This document shows, in pieces, positions 1-5,007 of a stretch of 6,713 nucleotides of DNA. Under the pieces are notes generated by a model. The model was not told the DNA's origin. It did no database searches and saw only the letters and a list, made by a program, of their open reading frames with translations. The position numbers and the translations under genes were made by a program. Source of the DNA: an uncultured Actinomycetes bacterium (lineage in GTDB: Bacteria > Actinomycetota > Actinomycetes > S36-B12); assembly GCA_903848435.1 (NCBI GenBank), contig CAINGG010000331.1, positions 1 to 6,713 of the forward strand, in the 5' to 3' direction. The stretch's first letter is position 1. Each line of letters begins with the position of its first letter.

Positions 1-212
1 AGCTCGGCCGCCATCGCCGACACCGCCTCACGCACCGCCTCCCGGCGCTGCGACACCGACCGTCGCGTCATGATTCGCGACCGTGCCCAGGCAGCGAACG
101 CGCGCGCTCGATCGGTGTGCGGATCAGTGTGGGGGCGTCGGGCTCGCACGACCGGGGGCACAGCGAGGGCACATCCAGCGGCTGCGAGGGCCGCCACGAC
201 GAGCTCAGCCAC
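1..212 (-). CDS. tadB: TadB-like type II secretion F family protein, N-terminal part (cut by window edge)
   Basis: This is the first 70 codons of an inner-membrane platform protein of a Tad/Flp pilus-type secretion machine; the rest lies beyond the left edge. The frame opens with GTG at 212-210, which overlaps the tadA stop (207-205) by 8 bases. An AGAGGG-type ribosome-binding site lies about 10 bases upstream. The product begins with a hydrophobic helix (about residues 3-19, VVAALAAAGCALAVPPV) followed by a basic stretch (RARR). A basic amphipathic segment follows (about residues 45-70), ending in REAVREAVSAMAAEL, which resembles the helix that leads into the T2SSF domain of TadB/TadC proteins. 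In the known Tad system TadB and TadC form the membrane base engaged by the TadA ATPase. The T2SSF domain itself is outside the window, so the call rests on the position right after tadA plus the N-terminal pattern. No stop is seen to position 1. Confidence 0.72.
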   Translation of the reverse strand, partial: MAELVVAALAAAGCALAVPPVVRARRPHTDPHTDRARAFAAWARSRIMTRRSVSQRREAVREAVSAMAAE

Positions 213-1386
213 CGAGGCCCGGTCCCTCTGGCGGCACGACTCCGCGTGCGCGTATCCGATCGACGAGCTCATCGAAACCGGTGCACGGTCGCATGCCTTC
301 GGTGTCGTCCACGAGTGCGGGCGTGGTCGAGATGAAGCCTCCGCGCGGCTGCACGACATGGATTCCGGTCACGCGCCGACCCTCGCGAGAACGCGCCACG
401 TGCAGGACGACATCGAGTCCGGCAGCAGCCAGGGCATGCACGGCGTCGCGCGGAAGGCCGGCCATGAGGCCGAGCGCCTCGAGTCGTGCCGGAAGGTCGG
501 CGGGCGAATTGGCATGAACCGTGCCGCAACCGCCCTCATGGCCGGTGTTGAGGGCCGCGAGCAGGTCGACCACCTCGGCACCGCGTACTTCGCCGACGAC
601 GACGCGATCAGGCCGCATGCGCAACGCCTGGCGCACCAGATCACGCAGCGTCACGTGCCCGGCACCCTCGAGATTGGGCGGCCTGGCCTCCAAGCTGACG
701 ACATGCGGATGGTCTGGGCGAAGCTCAGCGGAGTCCTCGACGATGAGGATCCGCTCGTCGTGCGGCACGAGGCCGAGAATCGAGCCCAGGATCGTCGTCT
801 TGCCCGAGCCGGTCGCGCCGGTGATCAGGAATGACAGTCGTGCACGCACGATCGCGTCGATCCACCGTGCTCCGAGCCCACACAGCGTGCCGCCGCGTAC
901 GAGCTCGTCGAGCGTGAACGATGCCCGCCGGGGACTGCGCAGAGAGATGACAGCACCGCCGGATGACACGGGCGGCAGAATCGCGTGCAGGCGCGCGCCC
1001 TCGGGCATCCGCGCATCGACGAAGGGAGTGGCCTCGTCAAGGCGCCGACCGGCTCGTGCGGCGAGCCGCTGGGCGAGGCGGATGCCCTCGGCCCCCGCCA
1101 CCTGGAGACCGGGCACTCGCTCGAGGCCGGTGCCGCGATCGATCCAGACATCGCCGCTGGCATTGACCAGGACGTCGGTCACCGAGGCATCACGGACGAG
1201 CGATTGCAGCGGGCCCAGCCCGCGCATCTCATCGTGCAACGCACCGACCAGCGGCAGGAGTTCGTCGGCGCCCAGCACGACCCCCTCGGCACGCAGGGCG
1301 TCGGCGACCGCAGAGGCGCGCAGTGATGTCGCCTCGGGCGAGTCGATGAGCCTGTCGCGGACGCGATCGACCAGCGACGCACTCAT
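205..1386 (-). CDS. tadA: TadA/CpaF-type secretion ATPase
   Basis: Hexameric cytoplasmic ATPase (VirB11/CpaF/TadA family) that powers assembly of Tad/Flp pili or related secretion. It has 393 residues, usual for actinobacterial members. An N-terminal helical domain (about 1-70) is followed by a segment with TDVLVNASGDVWID (70-83), typical of CpaF proteins. All four hallmarks of the ATPase domain are present: Walker A GATGSGKTT (190-198), Asp box ILIVEDSAEL (213-222), Walker B RVVVGEVRG (261-269) and His box TGHEGGCGTVHANS (281-294). The enzyme therefore looks catalytically intact. The ATG at 1386-1384 overlaps the ssd stop in an ATGA arrangement. No clear ribosome-binding site precedes it, so translation is probably coupled to ssd. 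The frame stays open to 1509, but that extension would lie inside ssd and adds a non-conserved Arg-rich tail, so I rejected it. The 3' end overlaps the tadB start. Plant-type or archaeal ATPases are less likely given the neighbours. Confidence 0.95.
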   Translation of the reverse strand: MSASLVDRVRDRLIDSPEATSLRASAVADALRAEGVVLGADELLPLVGALHDEMRGLGPLQSLVRDASVTDVLVNASGDVWIDRGTGLERVPGLQVAGAEGIRLAQRLAARAGRRLDEATPFVDARMPEGARLHAILPPVSSGGAVISLRSPRRASFTLDELVRGGTLCGLGARWIDAIVRARLSFLITGATGSGKTTILGSILGLVPHDERILIVEDSAELRPDHPHVVSLEARPPNLEGAGHVTLRDLVRQALRMRPDRVVVGEVRGAEVVDLLAALNTGHEGGCGTVHANSPADLPARLEALGLMAGLPRDAVHALAAAGLDVVLHVARSREGRRVTGIHVVQPRGGFISTTPALVDDTEGMRPCTGFDELVDRIRARGVVPPEGPGLGG

Positions 1387-2438
1387 GCGACGCGTCGGGC
1401 CGAGGACGAGGCCACGAGGTCGAGGACCGGGTCGGTGACGGAGCGCCACGTGCGGGTGCGACCCCAGGCCGAGGCATCGCCACGCGCGAGAGCGCGATCG
1501 TGCCGCCACTCCGCGATCACGGCGACGCCGAGGAAGCCCTCGATCTCGTCGCGATGCACGCCCTGGTCGCGGCCGCGACGCAGAACGGCCACGACCCTGG
1601 TGCCTGATGTCGTCACAGCATCGACAAGGGCTCGCGTCGCAGGAAGCGAGGCATGATCGTCGGGCGCGAGGACGACTGCGAGGTCACTTCGGGCCCATGC
1701 GTGGCGTACGACAGCGCTGAGGTCGCGGGGCGTATCGAGGATCGTCAACCCACCGCCTCGAATGGCCGCGTCGAGGACCGAGGCGAAGGCCTCGACGGGC
1801 ACCGGCGCTGGATCGTGGGCCATGGCGGAGACGACGGCCATGCGCCCCTCGCGCGGCAGGGCTCCGCGCAGCGCCGCGGAAGATAGTCGACCGCTCACCG
1901 CCGCCAGATCCGGCCAGCGCAGGCCCGCAACCGCGTCGAGTTCGCTGCGCAGGTCGAGGCCGCCACTCAGCGGATCGAGGTCGATGAGAAGCGACTCTCC
2001 GGCGTACGCGCGGGCAAGGAGCATCGCGTAGGTGGAGGCGCCCGCGCCGCCGCGGCCGGACATCACGGCAACCACTGTCGCCGGAGTTGCCGGCGCATCG
2101 CACGCATCGGCCAGCCGGTCAGCCAGCCACCGCTCGCCTTCGGGCAGGAAGGCCACGTGCTCGGCCCCGACCGCAACAGCACTGCGCCAGAGCGCCGAAT
2201 CATCACCGCCCGGGGCCGGTGCGACCACGATCACGTCCGATCGGCGCGGCAGGCCGAGGGCTGCGACGCGCGCCACCGCATCGTGGCCGATCAGGATCAC
2301 GGGGGCGGACGCCCAACGTGCGGCCACACCGGGGCCGGTGTCACTGGCGAACAGGTCGGTGCCGGCCGCACTGGAGACACGCAGGAGTTCGTCGAGCAAC
2401 GAATCATCAGTAGTGAGGAGGAGAGGAAGGTTCGGCAT
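1383..2438 (-). CDS. ssd: Septum site-determining protein Ssd / CpaE-TadZ-like ParA-MinD family ATPase
   Basis: A 351-residue protein of the MinD/ParA superfamily. In Tad loci CpaE/TadZ proteins localise the pilus machine, and the M. tuberculosis relative is called Ssd because its level affects septum formation. Residues 1-115 look like a receiver-like N-terminal domain (strand LPLLLTTDD, then VILIGHD and DVIVVAP). The P-loop domain starts near 120 with VVAVMSGRGGAGAST. Its deviant Walker A (128-136) has Arg in place of the signature Lys and Ala in place of the P-loop Lys. A Walker A'-like LLIDLDPLSGGLDL (149-162) and a Walker B-like LTILDTPRDL (231-240) follow. The end of the protein is basic and Ser-rich. 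I chose ATG 2438 because family proteins begin directly with this strand; the frame runs to 2495, but that 19-residue extension looks non-coding. No strong ribosome-binding site is visible. It is the first gene of the operon and its stop overlaps the tadA start by 4 bases. Confidence 0.88.
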   Translation of the reverse strand: MPNLPLLLTTDDSLLDELLRVSSAAGTDLFASDTGPGVAARWASAPVILIGHDAVARVAALGLPRRSDVIVVAPAPGGDDSALWRSAVAVGAEHVAFLPEGERWLADRLADACDAPATPATVVAVMSGRGGAGASTYAMLLARAYAGESLLIDLDPLSGGLDLRSELDAVAGLRWPDLAAVSGRLSSAALRGALPREGRMAVVSAMAHDPAPVPVEAFASVLDAAIRGGGLTILDTPRDLSAVVRHAWARSDLAVVLAPDDHASLPATRALVDAVTTSGTRVVAVLRRGRDQGVHRDEIEGFLGVAVIAEWRHDRALARGDASAWGRTRTWRSVTDPVLDLVASSSARRVA

Positions 2439-2548
2439 GCGCCAAGGCTGGTCACGAGTTGCGTCAGCGCACGGCGTCGATCGCGGGCTGTGCACAGGCC
2501 TGGGCTCGTGAACCTGTGGACGACACGGAACGCCGGTAGTGTTCGAGC
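2439..2548. promoter_or_regulatory. Divergent intergenic region between ssd and the HAD-IB phosphatase gene
   Basis: This gap of about 110 bases holds both transcription starts of the divergent genes. On the plus strand it contains a -10-like TAGTGT (2537-2542), a perfect palindrome CTGTGCACAG (2488-2497) and a DnaA-box-like TGTGGACGA (2515-2523). No comparably good -10 hexamer was found for the minus-strand ssd operon. The palindrome sits 50 bases upstream of the ssd start and about 52-61 bases upstream of the phosphatase start, so one regulator could act on both sides. That is inference. Confidence 0.6.
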
Positions 2549-2549
2549 G
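2515..2549 (+). promoter_or_regulatory. Probable leaderless promoter of the HAD-IB phosphatase gene
   Basis: A TANNNT -10 hexamer (TAGTGT, 2537-2542) is followed by exactly six bases and then the GTG start codon at 2549. That is the spacing at which transcription would begin on or next to the first base of the start codon. No Shine-Dalgarno sequence precedes the GTG. Both facts fit leaderless mRNA, which is common in Actinobacteria. A weak -35 candidate TGTGGA (2515-2520) lies 16 bases upstream of the hexamer. Confidence 0.65.
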
Positions 2550-3334
2550 TGACGCGGGCCGCGGCCTTCTTCGACCTCGACAAGACGATCCTTGCGACGT
2601 CGAGCGCTCTCGCCTTCACTCGACCCTTCTATCGGGGTGGGCTCATCACGCGGTCTGATGTCATCCGAAGCGCCTACGCGCAGTTCATCTTCCTGGCATC
2701 AGGGGCAGACCACGACCAGATGGAGCGGATGCGCACTTACATGTCGAGCCTGGTCACCGACTGGGAGGTCGCCAAGGTGCAGGAGATCGTGGCCGAGACC
2801 CTCGACCAGATCATCGACCCCGCTATCTACGACGAGGCCGTGGCCCTGATCGAGGAGCACCGGGCGCTGGGCCGCGACATCATCATCATCTCGTCGTCCG
2901 GCACCGAGGTGGTCGAGCCGATTGGCGAGCGACTCGGCGTGGACCTGGCCGTCGGCACCCAGCTCGAGGTGATCGACGGACGCTACTCCGGCGAGATCTT
3001 GTTCTACGCCTATGGCGAGGGCAAGGCGCAGGCCATGCGCGACCTCGCCGCCGAGCGCGGCTACGACCTGTCGACGTCCTATGCCTACACCGACTCGATC
3101 ACCGACCTGCCCATGCTCGAGGTCGTCGGACACCCAACAGCGGTCAACCCTGACTCGGACCTTCGCCGCATCGCTTCCGATCGTGGCTGGCCGGTGCTCG
3201 ACTTCCGGCGCCCGGTCGCCATGCGACAGCGCATTCCCATCGAACGCCGCAGCGCGGTGGCAGCGGTCGGTGCGGGCGTGGCCGTCACGGCCGTGGCGCT
3301 GGGCGTCGCGTGGTACCTGCGGAGGCGCCGATGA
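2549..3334 (+). CDS. HAD-IB family (SerB-like) phosphatase with C-terminal membrane anchor
   Basis: A 261-residue hydrolase of the haloacid dehalogenase superfamily, subfamily IB, the group that includes phosphoserine phosphatase. Its substrate cannot be told from the sequence. All catalytic motifs are present: motif I DLDKT (9-13, nucleophile D9 and general acid D11), motif II SSSGTE (115-120), motif III Lys159 in GEGKAQAM, and motif IV DSITD (182-186). Residues about 20-90 form a helical cap of the type-1 kind. After the catalytic core comes a basic stretch (RQRIPIERR), a hydrophobic helix (about 235-256) and a final RRRR, so the enzyme is probably tail-anchored in the membrane with its active site in the cytoplasm. 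The GTG start is set by motif I beginning at residue 9 and by the leaderless promoter. The stop overlaps the next start in an ATGA arrangement. A homologue lies beside ssd in mycobacteria (Rv3661, from memory). Acyl-phosphate or lipid-phosphate substrates are possible but unproven. Confidence 0.92.
   Translation: MTRAAAFFDLDKTILATSSALAFTRPFYRGGLITRSDVIRSAYAQFIFLASGADHDQMERMRTYMSSLVTDWEVAKVQEIVAETLDQIIDPAIYDEAVALIEEHRALGRDIIIISSSGTEVVEPIGERLGVDLAVGTQLEVIDGRYSGEILFYAYGEGKAQAMRDLAAERGYDLSTSYAYTDSITDLPMLEVVGHPTAVNPDSDLRRIASDRGWPVLDFRRPVAMRQRIPIERRSAVAAVGAGVAVTAVALGVAWYLRRRR
3321..3325 (+). promoter_or_regulatory. Ribosome-binding site deciding the start of the membrane protein
   Basis: GGAGG lies five bases before ATG 3331, inside the end of the phosphatase gene. 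It selects this start over the in-frame upstream GTG at 3310 and the downstream ATG at 3343. Confidence 0.75.
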
Positions 3335-4248
3335 CCGCGGGCATGGAGGTCCTGGAGCAGGGCGACGGTCCGCCCCGACGGGGCGGTCGGATCGCGCTGC
3401 TCGCGACCACCATCGTCGCCGCCGTGCTCCTGGCGGTCGTGGCGGCGTACTTCCTTGTGAGGGCTAGTTCACCGGAGGTGCTCGCCGTCACGGCGATCGA
3501 GCAGGTCGAGCTCACCCGCATCGAGCCCAACGCGCAGGACTCCACGTGGGAGGGCAAGCTCGGCATGCCCGCGGGGGCAACGCTGCCCGGTGCGATCGTG
3601 CGCGTGACCATCAGCGGTGACGCGCAGGCAAGCACCCGCGTGCAATCGTCGATCTCATCCGGCGCGTTGCACATCGAGGGCCGCGACGAGATCGAGGTGC
3701 CTGCGGGAGAGACAGCCGACCTGACCCTCGTGATCGCCCCCTCTGACTGCGCCGCGACGCTGACACCGGATGGCCTCGATGAGGCGGGCTACCGATGGCG
3801 AAAGCCCGCAGGCGTGCAGATTGCCGAGGACCTCAATGGCACGGCGCTGCGCCTGTCGACCGACGCTCGCGCCTCGCTGGAGCAGATCCTGTCCGCCCTC
3901 TGCGCACCAGCAGGACCCCCACCCACGCTCGACTTCATCAACGCACGACTCGATGGCACCGTCCGAGAGCAGGTACTCGACATCACCGCGAAGGTCACCG
4001 CCAATGCCGACCGCGTGCTCACGCATCCGCTCGACGGCCCAGCACTGCGTGGCATTGGCGCCTTCGAGCGACCGGGCGATCCCGTCGTCGCGCTGATGTG
4101 GCGCGTGTCGCCACTCGGCGAGCAGAGCGATGGGGTGCTCGACGCCTATGTGCGAGTGATCACCGTGACCGGCGATACGGCGTACCCCTGGGTGGTGCGC
4201 ATCGTGCCACCGGTCGACCTGCAGCAGAGCTCATCAACCTCGGGCTGA
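3331..4248 (+). CDS. Hypothetical single-pass membrane protein with extracytoplasmic beta-rich region
   Basis: I do not recognise this 305-residue protein. After a short cytoplasmic start with basic residues (PPRRGGR, 14-20) comes one clear membrane helix (about 21-43, rich in Ala, Val and Leu). By the positive-inside rule the remaining roughly 260 residues lie outside the membrane. That part has alternating hydrophobic stretches typical of beta-sandwiches, in two blocks (about 55-140 and about 199-293), separated by a more helical segment (about 145-190). Two cysteines (140 and 191) bracket the helical segment and could form a disulfide. No enzyme motif is evident. ATG 3331 overlaps the phosphatase stop (ATGA) and has a GGAGG ribosome-binding site at 3321-3325, which favours it over the in-frame GTG at 3310. 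Cotranslation suggests a joint role with the anchored phosphatase. Its 3' end overlaps the converging Fic-like gene by 15 bases. A substrate-binding or cell-wall-sensing role is only a guess. Confidence 0.85.
   Translation: MTAGMEVLEQGDGPPRRGGRIALLATTIVAAVLLAVVAAYFLVRASSPEVLAVTAIEQVELTRIEPNAQDSTWEGKLGMPAGATLPGAIVRVTISGDAQASTRVQSSISSGALHIEGRDEIEVPAGETADLTLVIAPSDCAATLTPDGLDEAGYRWRKPAGVQIAEDLNGTALRLSTDARASLEQILSALCAPAGPPPTLDFINARLDGTVREQVLDITAKVTANADRVLTHPLDGPALRGIGAFERPGDPVVALMWRVSPLGEQSDGVLDAYVRVITVTGDTAYPWVVRIVPPVDLQQSSSTSG
4234..4248. other. Tail-to-tail overlap of convergent genes
   Basis: The plus-strand membrane protein ends with TGA at 4246-4248, and the minus-strand Fic-like gene ends with TGA at 4236-4234. 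The two reading frames thus share 15 bases. There is no room for an intergenic terminator, and no hairpin followed by a T-run was seen on either side, so the transcripts probably run into each other. Confidence 0.9.
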
Positions 4249-5007
4249 CGTGGCGCCGTATCCAATGGCGCCGGCATTCCAGATGATCCAGCGCGCCATG
4301 CCGTCAGGGTCGCCCGACTGGTAGTCGCGCACGGCATCGACGTAGGAGCGACGGCCTAGCGAGAACATGCCGGCCTCAGGCGCGGTCATGAGGTCAGGAT
4401 CCACCCCGCGAGAGGCCAGCACCAGGCGTACGCCGGCTCGTGCGACCAGGCCCGACCCCCAGGCGAAGGGCCGCAGCGCGAGGAGTTCGCCATGCACGAC
4501 AGCCGCAAGCACGATGGCCGGAGCTTCCGTCTGCATCGTGACCAGGTCGGCGAGTGCAGCAAGACGCGGTGGCACGTCGGATGGCGATGGCAACGCGCCA
4601 ATATGCAGGGGGTCGACCACGACATCGTCGGTGCGTGGCCGGCCGAGATCGGCCTCGGCGCAAAACGATCGCGCCGCCACGACGTGCAATCGCGCGAGCA
4701 CCTGGAGCGGGGCATGCTGCCACGTCTCCACCTGACCCGGGACCTCCGCCGTCAGGTCGAGTGCGGCGGTGACAGCGCGACCGAGGGGTGAATCATCGAC
4801 TCCGGCGCGCAGTGCCTCCATCGTGACCTCGGCACCTTCGAGCGCCGCGCTGTCGCGCGCTCCACGCAGTGCGGACTCCCGCGCAACTTCGGCGGCGCGG
4901 GCGCGGATGGACCTGTCCCACAGCAGTGAGTCGACCTCGCCACGTGCTGCCCCGCACGCGTCGGCCACTCCGGGCAGGCGGGCGATCGCAGACAGGGGAT
5001 CGCTCAG
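4234..5007 (-). CDS. Fic-like protein with degenerate Fic motif (pseudo-Fic; relatives often labelled oxidoreductase)
   Basis: A Fic-fold-like protein of 257 residues if it starts at CTG 5007, which matches the roughly 256 residues I recall for mycobacterial Rv3662c. Fic enzymes transfer AMP or other groups to target hydroxyls using HPFxxGNGRxxR. Here the matching stretch is RPFAWGSGLVAR (179-190): the catalytic His is Arg, Asn is Ser and the first Arg is Leu, while Pro, Phe, both Gly and the last Arg remain. Upstream, SAALEG (53-58) fits the inhibitory-helix motif (S/T)xxxE(G/N) of Fic proteins that inhibit themselves. No membrane segment or signal peptide is seen, so it should be cytoplasmic. 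The family normally begins with a DPL...LPGV segment, which here starts right after the CTG. That CTG overlaps the deacetylase stop by 4 bases (CTGA). The only canonical alternative nearby is GTG 4968, giving 244 residues and losing the conserved N-terminus. The frame open to 5394 is an artefact of the overlapping gene. AMP-transfer activity is unlikely. Confidence 0.8.
   Translation of the reverse strand: MSDPLSAIARLPGVADACGAARGEVDSLLWDRSIRARAAEVARESALRGARDSAALEGAEVTMEALRAGVDDSPLGRAVTAALDLTAEVPGQVETWQHAPLQVLARLHVVAARSFCAEADLGRPRTDDVVVDPLHIGALPSPSDVPPRLAALADLVTMQTEAPAIVLAAVVHGELLALRPFAWGSGLVARAGVRLVLASRGVDPDLMTAPEAGMFSLGRRSYVDAVRDYQSGDPDGMARWIIWNAGAIGYGATSARG

Noticed and set aside
70..834. 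Plus-strand open frame (254 codons) across the tadA/tadB junction
   Set aside because: It is antisense to two overlapping genes with recognisable products; composition-driven shadow.
521..1438. Long plus-strand open frame (305 codons) opposite tadA
   Set aside because: It is antisense to a gene with all TadA motifs. The product is Arg/Ser/Thr/Pro-rich with no domain pattern, as expected for a shadow frame in high-GC DNA.
1387..1509. N-terminal extension of TadA to ATG 1509
   Set aside because: It would lie wholly inside ssd and adds an Arg-rich segment unlike the family. ATG 1386 overlaps the ssd stop in a normal ATGA coupling.
2439..2495. N-terminal extension of Ssd to ATG 2495
   Set aside because: The 19 extra residues are unlike the family, which begins with the first beta-strand, and the extension would run across the palindrome region.
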